From Cricetomys ansorgei (Eukaryota; Chordata; Mammalia; Rodentia; Nesomyidae), in NCBI GenBank assembly GCA_026225945.1, contig JAMJFZ010000107.1, positions 50,321,001 through 50,385,000 on the forward strand: a stretch of DNA of 64,000 nucleotides. The letters are read 5' to 3'. Under the pieces are notes generated by a model, which saw only the letters and a list, made by a program, of their open reading frames with translations, ran no database searches and was not told the DNA's origin. A program made the translations under genes and the position numbers. Below, piece after piece: positions 11,255-22,884 of this stretch; the first letter of the stretch is position 1, and every line of letters begins with the position of its first letter.

Positions 11255-11388
11255 TAGTCATTCTCTGTGTTACAAGCCTTCTATGGAAGTCCTTGGGAGA
11301 CTGAGGCAGGGCAATTACATATCACAAGTTTGAGGCCAGTCTCAGGGGTACACACAGCAAGATTGTTTTCCAAAACCAAAATAATTTC
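11255..11388 (+). mobile_element. Decayed B1-related SINE
   Basis: GTCCTTGGGAGACTGAGGCAGGGCAATTAC, AAGTTTGAGGCCAGTCTCAGGGG and AGCAAGATTGTTTTCCAAAACC follow a B1/Alu-like plan with many changes. Confidence 0.55.
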
Positions 11389-11688
11389 ACGAATCAAAAA
11401 CAGAGTGAAAAGAATTAAGTCAAACATCAAATCATTGACCACATAGCTTATACTTTATACCACAATCTCTGTTTTATAACAGGGCATGAGGGAAGAGGGG
11501 CAAGAAAAATAACATGTAAGATCTGGGTCTGAGTCCATCTCAAGTTGAAGAGTAACTGTCAGAACTTACTAGTCACGTGACAACCTGTGAGATGTAAATA
11601 CTATTTAGAATATGATTACTTACCTCTGAAGAAAAGTGAACAAGGTAGAAACGGAAAATGATAGAAAATCCATTAATCCATTTTAGCC

Positions 11689-11711
11689 TCTGTGTGTGTG
11701 TGTGTGTGTGA
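11689..11711 (+). repeat. (TG)n microsatellite
   Basis: About 11 uninterrupted TG units. Confidence 0.9.
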
Positions 11712-11878
11712 TAATATGTATGCACATCAGCACAAAAGTGTATAGCTATCATTTGTAGTTAATTAAAACATACACTGAAAGATAAACACACAATCAAGCA
11801 GGTTATGAGGCCACTAAGTTAGGAATTCCATGGTGTTTCTGGCTACCACCCCTTTGAGGAAGCTAGGGATGGTATGGA

Positions 11879-12062
11879 AAGGATGTATGTACTAGGTACA
11901 CCAGCAGCAGTCATGCAGCAGACACCCTTGGGCTTCTTAAATCTCCGTGTAAAGTTCAAGCAGATCTATAAGGCTGTCACTGAATGGAGGAAAGTGTAAT
12001 AAGGGAGCGAAAGAGGAAGTGGATACAGGAGAATAAGAGACAGTGGGGGGAGAGTGATGAAG
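11879..12062 (+). repeat. Unidentified dispersed repeat, copy 2
   Basis: GTACTAGGTACACCAGCAGCAG, CTTCTTAAATC, GTTCAAGCAG, GGCTGTCACTGAATGGAGGA and AAAGAGGAAGTGGATAC occur in the same order and orientation as in copy 1, which starts about 1.73 kb upstream, with many substitutions and small gaps. Confidence 0.65.
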
Positions 12063-12219
12063 ACATCAGAACAAGAAACAAAAAAAGCAAGAAAATATGT
12101 TTAGAAAGTTCCAGACAATACTATATTTCTTTATAATTTCTATAGTGAATACCAAGAAAGTAGGAGCTTTGCTGCCAGGTGCCTTTGGGAAAACGTTATA
12201 TATAAATACCTATGATAAA

Positions 12220-12313
12220 TCATATATATACACATATATATGTGTATATATATGTTTATATATATACACACACACACATGTGTACGTGTGTGTGTGTGTG
12301 TGTGTGTGTGTAT
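12220..12313 (+). repeat. Compound (TA)n(CA)n(TG)n microsatellite with inverted arms
   Basis: A TATATA/TGTATA segment is followed by (CA)n at 12266-12278, the short spacer TGTGTAC, then (GT)n to 12312. The CA and GT arms are self-complementary. Frames across it (Cys/Val and Thr/His runs) are artefacts. Confidence 0.9.
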
Positions 12314-13574
12314 TCTGAAAGGAAGCAATTAGATCTGAAAATTTCTTCTTTCAAGTGTTGTGGAAGAACTAGTTGTAATGTGCAGTTGATCTCTGACCTA
12401 ATGAATGACCCAAACTTCCAGTTGCACTCTTTATTAATGTGATTATTAATAAGTTCTCATTAATTCAACATCAGCTTTTATTGGAGTGAGAACTGAAACA
12501 CTTGTATGGTGTTATTTTAGGGATGAATAGCTACTTCAGAGGCAACTGTACACTACAGACTGTGGTAATAGAGATGCTGCTTTTCTTTCCTCCTCATGGA
12601 TCTGTTACTATAAACCAAGAGCAATAATTAATCTTCTAATACCAAAGAAATCCACCAGATCTTCTGGCTGTTGTCCTGGAAGAAAGGCCTATATCCACAA
12701 GAGTTGAAAAAAAAACCCAAAAAACTTGCATAACCCCCATAGCAGAGCCCTGCTACTGTTATCTAGGCACCAGACTCAATGGTGCCAAGAGGATCTGCTT
12801 GCCTTCTGGCTTGTGCTCTTAGAAAGAACACAAGCCCTTCGCTGCCCACAACATCTCTGTCCCACAGATCATTTTCTAACTGCGCTGAAAATTGTAGTGC
12901 CTTGGAGATAAGCTCACAATTTTCTCAGGAAATCTAAACAAATAGAAACGCACAGCTTTCCTCTTCTCTCCGTTCTATTTCTACATTGGCTTAGAAATAA
13001 AACAAGTGATTAATAAACCTCTTTGGATTTTAGATTTCCATTTCTGAAGCCAGCAAAACTTCAAAAGGGTTTATTGCTTTTTATGTGCATTGAAAATTAA
13101 CCCAGAGGTTTTAAAAATGTTGAAATAGCATTACTATTTGCTCTAGAAAATGAATAGCTTGGTCTGAACTTGACTTTTCTTGCCAAGAGAGCAAGCCATG
13201 ATTAGGGGAAAGAGTCCAACCTAAATCGGGGATGTTATTTAAACTCTGTGATTTATATATGTCTCTGAATTTAGGGCCACTTGTCTTTCCTTCATGAGAT
13301 TCTTATGAACATGAAAAGAGTCATGAAATGTGATTGAATAGTTACAGAGGTAGAGCTAGAATAATTATTCATTGAAAAATTGAGGTGAAAATCTGACTGT
13401 CAAATAAATGAAGAATTTGCAAAATTATTATGTCTTCCAGTCAGCCAAATGCTAAAGTAGTCTAAATTTGCACCATCTATGCACACACTTTTTCATCCAG
13501 GAAATTCTGGAGTACTGCATGGTCCATGGGAAGCTTCAGCAGCTTTCCTTGCTACAGTGCCAGATGTGAAACAG
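12314..13574. other. Intronic stretch, nothing recognised
   Basis: No recognisable repeats. Some sections (13030-13330) look neither low-complexity nor repetitive and could be old unique DNA. No coding signal. Confidence 0.5.
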
Positions 13575-13825
13575 AGTAATTAAGCCAGCAGATTCTGAGG
13601 CCAAGCTGCCTGGATTTCAAACCTTTTCCTCTCTCCTCTCACACCTCGGTGATGTGGCATATCATTTAATCTTTCTGTGCTTCGGCATTCCAATATGTAT
13701 ACTGTGGTGTCACTCTGTTATTGAGAAGAATATATGTGTGTTCACATATATGAATCGACACATATAATTAAAACAGAACCTGATAGATAGTAAACACCAT
13801 GTGCTTATAATTATCATTACTAACA
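13575..13825 (+). mobile_element. MIR SINE
   Basis: GATTCTGAGGCCAAGCTGCCTGGATTTCAAA, ATCATTTAATCTTTCTGTGCTTCGGCATTCC and CAGAACCTGATAGATAGTAAACACC match the tRNA-like head, the CORE-type centre and the 3' 'CACATAGTAAGCACTC' end of a mammalian MIR. Confidence 0.75.
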
Positions 13826-16800
13826 GCAATCATTTTTAAATGTTTTACTTAATTGACCTAGTTACAGATTTGAGAGGAAGCTGAAGTGTCTGAGAATAAT
13901 TGAAGGAGAAGAAGGTATTTGAGAGAACAAATTAGACCATCCATACAGACACATTAGCTATCTAACTTTATCATTATACTCTTCAATCTAGCATGTGCGT
14001 TTGTCAACTGAATTTTTCCTAAGCACCTTCTCTTTCCCATGAGTTTTGCCAAGCTCATATATGCTCCTAATTCAAATGAGCTTATACCTTTTTGATGGTA
14101 ATATAGTGAAGAAATAACTACTTTGGTCATAAGTTATACTGCAATAGTCAATAGAATCAAAATTGGATCCTAGTACAGGATTAGACGATAAAGTGCCAGT
14201 ATAATAATCTCACGGTTCAGCACAATCCAAGGTAGAAAGCATAAAGATGTCCCATAAACAAGGTTAGAAAAGAGTCCTCTCTTACAGGGGACTGTTTTGT
14301 ATTATGCCAAACTTGAGCTTTGAAGAGTGCACTCTGGATTTTGTACTTGTAGGATCGGGGAAGGGGACTGTCCCTGGGTTATTTTAATTAAACTAACTCT
14401 GGAAAGTCAATATTTTTTTAAATACACAGACTTAAAAATCTCAAGAAACAAGCAAACATTTCACTGAAGCCATTTTGTGAACAGACACTTTTAGATGCTA
14501 AGTTTTTTTTTCAGCTATTTTACAGTATTATAAAAATGAGGAGGTGATGAGATTAGATATCTAAGCCTTGACCTGAAGCAAATCAGCTTCCTCTTTTCAA
14601 ACTTAGGTTTTTAACTAAGTAGTTTTGAAGCTCATTAAAAAATAATGGTGCTGGCTTTATAGTCAAGTTAATTTGCTCACTAACAATTCATTAGTAAATG
14701 ATCATAAGTAGAACTGTAAATGCGGGTCATGGAAATTGGTTTGTTGACTGGACATGATCTGTTGATATACTAATCACAAAAGGATGATGTCCCGGGGTAG
14801 CCATTCCTGCTAACTTTAATGCCTTCCTTGACCCCCTAAGAGTCACATTGGAAATGTGGTTGCTTTCAGTAACCATGAGTGGTTTAAACCTATAATTTAA
14901 CAGTCTATCAAACTAAGAGCATGAGAAGCCAAAAGCCAAGAGATTAATGCATAACGGGAAATTTTCTTTAGAGTCACTTGGAAGAGGCCACCCAAAAGTA
15001 TGTTAACAAGAGTGGCACAGACAAATGTAAAGTTAGAATATTTTAAATTAAGATGTTTTAAATTAAGATATTTAAATTAAGAACAGAGCATGGGCTCCCA
15101 CAGGCTCTGTGCCTGCTCTGCACCCCTGATGGATAACCGTGTGGACAGTGGACACAATATGGGAACCCATAACCTCTATAAATGCTATGGATCCTGGTAT
15201 ATGACTACGTGTAGAAAACAGGAATTCAATGACTTCACTTTTTATCTTCTCTTGTTAGAGACAAACATCAAGTGGGAAGTTTGTGGTTTATGTCAAGTTT
15301 ATAGTCCATATGTGTAACAAGCAGTTAAGATCCAAGATTTCACATTTGGCTCCTTGCAAAAAGTCTTTTTTCTGAAACTTGTAGTGGAAGAGTTAACAAA
15401 ATATAAAAGAGTGAGGTGGTGACTAACACATGGATGTTGGTAAGTGGGCTGAATGTGATCTGCTCACCTACATTTCCCAAGGAAGTACAAAAAAGCAAAT
15501 GGGAAGCAGGCTCTCCTTTGAGGTCCTAAGGAGGTTCCCTAACACAGGAAGTGGAAGTGGAAGATTGAGTCAATATGGCCTATTAATGCCTACATTTAGA
15601 AACACAAGACCTAGTTCTTGTATGCACAGTAGTTACTTCTTACAACATGTGTTTGCCGTTACATAGGTGGGATTTTAATCTTCTACCCATTCCTCAAAAA
15701 TATTTCTTGTATTTTTTTTCTCCATTGTGTTATAAAGGGTGTAATAATGATGGCTTTGCCATTTTCATTTAATCATTAAGCAATAAGTTGTTTATTTGCC
15801 TAGCCCAGTGCAAGCAACATCCTTCTAACAAACATGAAGTGAAAGAGAATTTGCTTTTCATAGGTTCCTAGAATGTCACAAATGGAAGGAACTTTAAATG
15901 TCCCTTCATTTCACTTTAATTGGAATAATATGTGTGTGTGGACAAGGCCACGGGGGCTGTAATTTAGAGCGTTAATAGTGGCGTGTCCTGCTACCAATGC
16001 AGAGTCGCTGCCCCCACGTAGAAGATGCTGAGTCGCATATTATTATAGAAAAGCTGTAATTTAAAAGTAATCAGAGAGAATTGGCCAACATCAAAATGTA
16101 ACATAAACCTAATATTAGGGTTGTTTTTTTTTAATTTTTTGAACGATGAAAGGAAATGTTTTATCCCTGTATTTTAGACAACTATTCACTTTGTGTGCAG
16201 TAGCGGAAAAGATAGGCTTGAAGGTTTCACCTGCTTCAGGTATATGCTGGACAAAAATACAAAAAAAAAAAAAAAGAAAAGTAAAAAACAAACAAACTTG
16301 ATAATAGCATCTAAAACAATGTTTGCTTCCCTCAACTTCCCCTTGCTTCTTGTTTGATAATAAAAAGTCACTCTCTTCTAGGGTATGGCTTTTCCCTAAA
16401 TTCCATTTATCTGCATTTTTCCCTACAATCAACAAAGACTTTTATCATAAATATTATCTCTGCCCACTTAGCAGTTACAAAGCACTTTCTCTCAGATGTC
16501 CACAGTGTTTGGATTGAGGCATGATAACTTTTAAACAAGCTGAAAAGTATTTCAAACAAGGTCCACCCTGGGAACCATCATTAAGAAGGCAAGGGACAAA
16601 GTATCTTAGCTAACAGTGTATTTCAATAAAATATCATGTAGATTTTTCTTGCATACTCATCAATGATCACCTAAAACTCTAAATTTTACTCCTAAAATTT
16701 TTACTATCCTAGAAACAAAATGCATGCTGAGACATGACTGAGTCTATCTTGGGCAACGTGGAACAGAAAGAAATTTGTTTTTAATATTCAATACCTTAGA

Positions 16801-18031
16801 GTTAACGTAACCAAACCAACTTTGACACTGACAGTTTGCTTGCTGATAGAGAATAAATGGGAAGCAATATTGTTGCTTCTTTGTAGTCAGTTGTTTATGA
16901 ACTTTAATTTCTAATTTCTACATAAATCTTTCCACTATTCAAAATGCTGGCTATGCTCTAGAGATATCGTTCAGTCAGCACAATGGCACAGAGTGCTTGC
17001 ACAGGAACTGCTCGCCGTATTTGAGCCTCTAGTTTTTCTTTCTAAAACAAAGTCCTGTTCAGCAGTGACCTGAACAGACTGTCACGGCAAAACTGGGCAC
17101 ATGCAAAGTCGTTTGAGGTGGAAAACATAAGGACTGGGGCTCCATAGAAGGCAGATAGTTATAGCCTCGTTGAAAGAGCACTTTTATGATACTCCCTATT
17201 TTCATGTTTTGAACTCGTTTTATCGAGAGAAGATTAAAACCAAATAGGAAAGTGGAAACACCATGGTTTCCTTTCCACTGAGGACTCCAGGGTAAGAAAT
17301 AGAAGTCACTCTTTGTGAAGGAGAAAAGATACAATAGATGTTTGTTGGCACCACCCAAAGTCTGCTTTTCAAAGGCAACAGAAAGAGTCGCTTATGGTAA
17401 CAAACTCGTGTAAAGATTTCTCTTGTGTTCCATTTCAAATTCTGAGGAGTCATACATTTTAAAGTTACTTTTACCATTTCAACACACGAGAAGTGCCAGA
17501 TTCTAAAGAAAAGTTTGCATATAAGTGAATATTCCTCATAAAAGTTGCTGTCTAAGTCACCCAGAGGCTCATGGGAAGCTTTCCTCTGTACATCTATCAC
17601 TGCAAACATCTGTGTCATGGTCTGTGGACACCCAGATGAGAAGGTGCAGATGTATTTCTTGGCGTGAATCACCATTATTAGCCTTGGGGGACTGCTTGTG
17701 TTCACGGTGACATATTTACCGTCTCTTGCTATCCAAACTGTAGCTTCTCTTCACAGAATTCCATCGACACTTTTGTAATACATGTCTGCCCTCCTCACTT
17801 CTTTTATCCGGGAATGTTGTGAAATTATTTGAGATCAGCAAAACCCACTAAGAGCAGGCCAAAAACAACACCTATCTGTCAACTGTACAGTGATTCCATC
17901 TTTTCTCTTAGAGAGGAGCTGTAAAAAGCTGATTTTGAAGCAATTCAAATTAAAGCGCACGTGTAGCTCCAAGACAGAAAAGAAATCAGTCGATGTGGAA
18001 AATACCTGCTTCAGAAATTCAGATGTTCATT
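13826..18031. other. Intronic stretch, SINE-poor
   Basis: It contains a three-unit AT tandem (15039-15082), a CpG-rich islet near 15951-16035, T/A homopolymers near 16124 and 16261, and a weak B2/B3-like head at about 16955-17030. The longest open frame (17220-17705, - strand, 161 codons) has no recognised homology and is about what chance gives in DNA this size. Confidence 0.5.
15039..15082 (+). repeat. Three-copy 15-bp AT tandem repeat
   Basis: The unit TTTTAAATTAAGATG occurs about three times in tandem, the last copy one base shorter. Confidence 0.85.
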
Positions 18032-18108
18032 AAGGGCTGGGAATGGAACACTGCGGTACAACGCATGTGTAGTACGCACAGACCTCCGGCTTTAATCCCC
18101 AGATCTGA
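18032..18108 (+). mobile_element. Old ID-type SINE
   Basis: GGGCTGGGAATGGAACACTGCGGTACAACGC..GCATGTGTAGTACGCACAGACCTCCGG..TTTAATCCCCAGATCTG follows the BC1/ID plan, with the box A- and box B-like parts diverged. Confidence 0.6.
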
Positions 18109-18944
18109 TATTCCTAGTTTATAAAAATGGCTACTTAAATCATATTGCTGCATGCCCATATACAGCCGTAGAATTGTATGTTATTATAGAAAGCTGAGCT
18201 GTGGGACCTAGAAACCTGAAATCTGTATTGACTTTTAGAAGTGTACCTATGAGTCGACTGGACCAAATGCATGAAGAAACAATCATGTTACAACCACAGT
18301 ATCTATCCTGTCCATGCCCTTGTTCCCTCAGCACCATATCTGTCTTGGGTGCCTGAAACACTTTACCTGGCTTCTAAGCCTCTAGTCCTGCTCCATAATG
18401 AGCCACTGTCCACACTGCAGCCCAGACTACCTTCACACAGGAACTGTCTGACCCACTCTCCTCTATAACTTTAAAATTCCACTATACAAAAATGACTTCA
18501 AGATTATGACAATACCAGCATTGTTCTCCATTTCGAATGATGTATGTAACAGCAAAGCGTATGAAGAGGAAAACTGACATTCAACGGCACGAAGTCCCTG
18601 CCGATGCTGTCCAGAGTGACTTTCTTAGTTCTTAGTTCCCAAGTCTCAGTGGGTTCCAGTGAACTCGAGATCCGAAGGAAGGACCAGAAATAGAGACAGA
18701 GTCGGTTAATAAGTGATTTGCTAGGGAAGGAAACAAAGAGAATGGACGCTAGAAGGGAATGTGGAACTGAGGGATTTGTTATCAGTTTCCTAGTAATATC
18801 TGCACATATCTTGTCTACAGCACTGATCCACGTGAGGAAATGTTTACATACAAAAGGAGATAGCTTTGAGAGTGCTGTCCTCGAACTGATGAGGCGGGAA
18901 AGGACCCAGTGCACAGAGAACAGGTTTAAATGCTGTGTTAGCTG
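18109..18944. other. Intronic stretch, nothing recognised
   Basis: No repeats recognised. CpG density is mildly raised at 18553-18707. The 136-codon - strand frame at 18504-18914 has no homology I recognise. Confidence 0.5.
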
Positions 18945-19112
18945 AATGGCTGGACCAGTGGTTCAGAGGTAACAGCACTTGCTGTTACTGCAGAAGACAC
19001 AAGTTCATTTCCCTGAACTGACATCAAGAACCTACACACGTTTGGCACGCACACACACAGAGGGGGTGGCAGAGAGAGAGAAGTCATAAAAGTAATAAAG
19101 TAAACCTTTACA
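18945..19112 (+). mobile_element. B2 SINE, diverged
   Basis: GGCTGGACCAGTGGTTCAGAGGTAACAGCACTTGCTG, AAGACACAAGTTCATTTCCC, AACTGACATCAAGAACC and a CACACACACAG region followed by AATAAAGTAAACC form a B2 body. Confidence 0.75.
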
Positions 19113-19839
19113 AAAAGAATTTTAGCAGATAGCTTGTCCTTGAAGCAGGAGGGAAAGTGGAAAGAAAACACGCTATGGAGTGTTCTTTGTGTACCCTTCA
19201 GAAGAACTTTCTTGGTTTATAGATGTAACAGTTTTTTCAAATCTCTGAGAATACAAAATGTAAGTATTAGTATTATTTTGTAGATCCCCTTCCTCTGCTC
19301 TTCCCCCCATTTTTCCCCCACCTGACCCGCTCCCTCTGCTGGGTTTTCTCTCAGCTGATTCCACTCAGAATGATCCCATTGCATTTCCTAACGAGGCTAT
19401 TTCCCTTAAAAGCCCATCTAACCTGGAAGTAAGTCATATTTCCTAGTTTTTTAAACAAGATTTTTACCGGAAGATTTACATTTACATAAAGAGAACTACT
19501 GAAAGATTAAAAGCATCAAAACCAAAACCAAACTGAAACAGTGAAATGTATAGAAACTGCAAAAACAACCTGCCACGGCCATTGTTCATAGCATTGGTAA
19601 TAAGAAGACGAAATACATCTGGAAGACAATTTAAACTTTGGTTCTAACAGAACATAATCAGGCATTCAAAATACCTCACAAATGGTCTGGTGCCAACCCA
19701 ATTAATCGTGATGTTTTACGTTTTAAGTACAACACAAATAACATTTACTGAGATTTCATTGTAGGGTAAGTAAGTGTCTGCTGAAAATAGCTTCTCCCTC
19801 TGTCATGGGTCCCTTGCTAGTTTCTGGCATCTTCCCTCT
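19113..19839. other. Intronic stretch, nothing recognised
   Basis: It includes a pyrimidine-rich segment (19285-19350) but no recognisable element. Confidence 0.5.
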
Positions 19840-20950
19840 CTCACTCCTACATAAACACACACATATAAAAACTAGAAGCTCAAATTCCAAGTCTGTGTTG
19901 CCTCAGTTACTGTATAATGTTTTCAACTCCCATTCATTTCCCTGAAAATTGTATTACTTCATTCTTTACAGCTAAATAAATTTCCATTACGTATGTGTAC
20001 CACATCCTTGTTATCCATTTGGCTATGGATGGCTACCTAGGCAGATCCCATTTTCCCAAGTACTGTAAAAAGAATAGCAATAATCGTGGATATATATCTC
20101 TAGGTTGGGATTTAAAGTCCTTTTGGTGTATGCCCAGCCATTGTGTAACTGGGTGGTATGACAATTCTATTTTTAGATTTTTGAACAACACCAATAGGGA
20201 TTTGCATAATAGATGCACCAGTCCATTCTTGCAGCAACATTAAATAAATGTTCCTGTTTCCTCACAGTCTCTCCAGCATTTATTATTACTTGTTTTCCTG
20301 ACGATTGCCTTTCTGATGGGGTGAGGAGGAACCACAGAGTAGTTTGAATTTGCATTTTGCTGATATCTGATAATTTAGAAGACATTTCTATGTATTTTCC
20401 AACCCTTTGAGATTCTTCTTTTGAGAACTCTACCCAGATTGTTGTCCCATGTTTTTATTGAGTTGTTTGTTTCTTGTTAAGTCTCTTGAATTCTTTGTAT
20501 ATTCTATTAATTAATCCTCTATTGTATCTGGCAAAGATTTGTTTGCCATTAACAGATTTTTGTTCTCTATAGAAGATTTTTAATTTCATGGGCTCTCAAT
20601 TGTCTGTTATTGGCCTGATACCCACAATAACTGGAATCCTATTGAGAAGATGCTTATCTATATTTATGACATGTCTTTCATGCTTTTACCTCTAGCAGTT
20701 TCAGAGTTTCAGATCTTACATTAAGTTTTTTTTTTTTATTCATTTAGAGTTGAATTTTTGTGCAAGGTAAGAGATAAGGATCTAGTTTCATTCTCCGACA
20801 TATTGATATCCAATTTCCCAGCACGTTTTGTTAAAGACACTGCCTTTTCTCCAATGACTGTTTGGTGCATTTTTACCAGAACTAATGTGTTTATAACTGT
20901 TGTTACTATGGCTCTGTGTATAACCTGAAACTAATTATCTATGTGTATTG
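19840..20950 (-). mobile_element. LINE-1 fragment (ORF2 3' part and 3' end), antisense
   Basis: On + it reads the familiar antisense of L1 ORF2: TTTACAGCTAAATAAATTTCC, GTGTACCACATCCTTGTTATCC, GATTTGCATAATAGATGCACC, CACAGTCTCTCCAGCATTTAT, TTTGCATTTTGCTGATATCTG, TTCTTGTTAAGTCTCTTGAATTC and ATCCAATTTCCCAGCACG. The reading frame is destroyed by many changes. It is truncated at its 5' end and is not a recent insertion. Confidence 0.85.
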
Positions 20951-21840
20951 TGTATGTGTTCATATGTGTGCATATATTACATTGATCATTTTTGTGGGAA
21001 TTTGCCACATTTATTTAGAGTTCAGTGAAGAACTGACCATGAAATAATGACTCAGATCTGAGTATTGTAGAAAATACCCAATGCAAGTACTGCTTCTTTC
21101 TGTTTTGAAGGACTTCATGATTTCACTCATCTCTAATCAGCTTTTCAAGATGACATCTGTGGTCACTTTAACTCACAAATTCAGTTCTTGGTGCCGCACA
21201 TCAAATACCTGTAAACCGCTGACACGTTATTATAACCACATATCTCTCAGTGCAGTATGTTCTTCTAACCATGTGAGTGTCAGCTACAGTCATTTTAGCC
21301 CCTAATTCACCACAGAGCTGTAATTTTTGTGGTTAGGGTTGTGTCTTTCTTTATAAAGTTTACAAAATTTGTTTTCTATGGTTGCTACTCATAATATGAT
21401 CTTTTATTCACTTTCTTTTTTTTTTTTTTTTAATTCACTGAGTCCAGAAATCCTCATGGCTTTTGGGCGCACACTAGGAATAACAGGAAGCTCTTTATTT
21501 TAACCATGGCATTCATCAAAAGCCTGATAGAAAAATGGCTTTTCACTTCGACATTACAAGGTCTTTTTGAGCTAAAATTACAAATAGAGGTTTTCTTCAA
21601 AGTAAAGATCTTCAGGAAAAAAGTGTTATCTGTATTATCTCATAGCATGTACCCATTTTTAACGGGTTCTTTATCAAATTTCATACCTAATACAAAACAT
21701 TTAAAGCAACGAGGACAACCACATACAAAGATTTTAAATGTTTTGTGTTTTTAAATTTTAGTTTTAATCTTTTTGTCTTAAAATTTCCCATTTGACTCAT
21801 TGGCTTTTTTTGTTTGTTCTGATTTTTGTTTTTTGTTTGT
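20951..21840. other. Intronic stretch with a T-run
   Basis: Mostly unrecognised. A T-rich run lies at 21412-21432. An A/T-rich frame at 21506-21754 has no recognised product. Confidence 0.5.
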
Positions 21841-21879
21841 TTGTTTTGATGGAGAAGAGAGACAGACAGACAGACACAG

Positions 21880-21985
21880 AAAAGACAAAATAGGGTCGGT
21901 AGGGAGGTAGGGAGGCCCTGAGAGGAGTTGAGGGAGGGGGAAAAACATCAAAATATATTGTACAAAACATTATTTTTAAAAAATG
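21880..21985 (+). mobile_element. Rodent L1 3'-end fragment
   Basis: GGTCGGTAGGGAGGTAGGGAGG, GAGAGGAGTTGAGGGAGGGG and ATCAAAATATATTGTACAAAAC match the G-rich terminal part of rodent L1 3' UTRs in sense orientation. Confidence 0.65.
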
Positions 21986-22109
21986 CTATTTGTACATGCC
22001 TTTATTGAGGTATGCTCTCATTTAATTAATGCTTATACTTTGAGTAAGTATAAAATTATAGGAAAATTAGTGGCCAAGTAAAAGAAAATTAACAAAAAAT
22101 TAGTTCATT

Positions 22110-22580
22110 TCTCTTAGTCATTCAAATTGCCCTGATAAGCTGCTACTGGCTAAGTAGTTTATAAACAATGGGGGTTTGCCCCTCAGAGTTTTAAAGGCTG
22201 AGAAGTACAGAAGAGGCAGAAGGTTTACGGTTTGCCAGTGATCTGTTTCACAGTTCGTGAATCCATGTTTAAATTCCACATAATAGAAGGCATATTTCTT
22301 GGGCCTTTTTATTGTTGTTTTTTAAGAAAGAATCTCATATGTAGCAGACTAACCTTAAACTCATTATCTTTCTGCTTCTGCCACCCAAGTGCTGGGATTA
22401 CACCCATGTGGTGTAACATCTGAGTGTGAGTCTCTTTTTATAAGGACCCTAATCTCACTCAGTAGGGTTTCTTCCTAGAACTTAATCACTTTGCAAACAC
22501 TCATCTCCCAGTACCATACCATCAAGGATTAGATCTTAACATTGGAATTTTGATGGGACACATGCTTTCTCGGAATGTAG
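22110..22580 (-). mobile_element. MLT1-type MaLR LTR
   Basis: On + it reads TGCTACTGGCTAAGTAGTTTATAAAC, CAGAAGAGGCAGAAGG, CTCTTTTTATAAGGACCCTAATCTC, ACTTAATCACTTTGCAAACAC and GATTAGATCTTAACATTGGAATTTTGATGGGACAC, which is the antisense of an old mammalian MLT1 LTR. It is interrupted by a B1-like SINE. Confidence 0.65.
22290..22412 (-). mobile_element. Old B1-like SINE nested in the MLT1
   Basis: TTTTTATTGTTGTTTTTTAAG, AATCTCATATGTAGCAGACTAACC, AAACTCATTATCTTTCTGCTTCTGCC and AAGTGCTGGGATTACACC form a diverged antisense B1. Confidence 0.6.
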
Positions 22581-22836
22581 CAATCCCAGAGGGTCTGGAT
22601 TCTCAGTGAATCAGAATGACAAACTTTCTCACACTTCCTAAAGAATAGTGACCTTGAATATGTGGTTTTATAATTTTTCTATCTATCTTTTATATATGTG
22701 CCTGCCATAAATTGTTCAAGTGCACACACACATGCCATGACACACTTGTTCTATCAGTATGGGGTATCCAGGAGCCAACTCATATTGTCAGCCTTGGTAG
22801 CAAGTGCCTTTACCTGCAATGCCCTTCCCCTGGTTA

Positions 22837-22884
22837 TTTATCATTATTATCATCATCATCATCATCTTCATCATCATCACTATT
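22837..22884 (+). repeat. (ATC)n/(ATT)n microsatellite
   Basis: TTATCATTATTATC followed by about six ATC units and a TTC interruption. It explains the Ile/Ser/His/Met runs in overlapping frames. Confidence 0.9.

Noticed and set aside
17220..17705. 161-codon - strand frame as a gene
   Set aside because: No splice-site context, homology or biased composition. In 64 kb of AT-rich DNA, about one chance frame of this length is expected.
18032..18108. tRNA gene
   Set aside because: The box A/B-like pieces belong to an ID-type SINE; no cloverleaf can be drawn.
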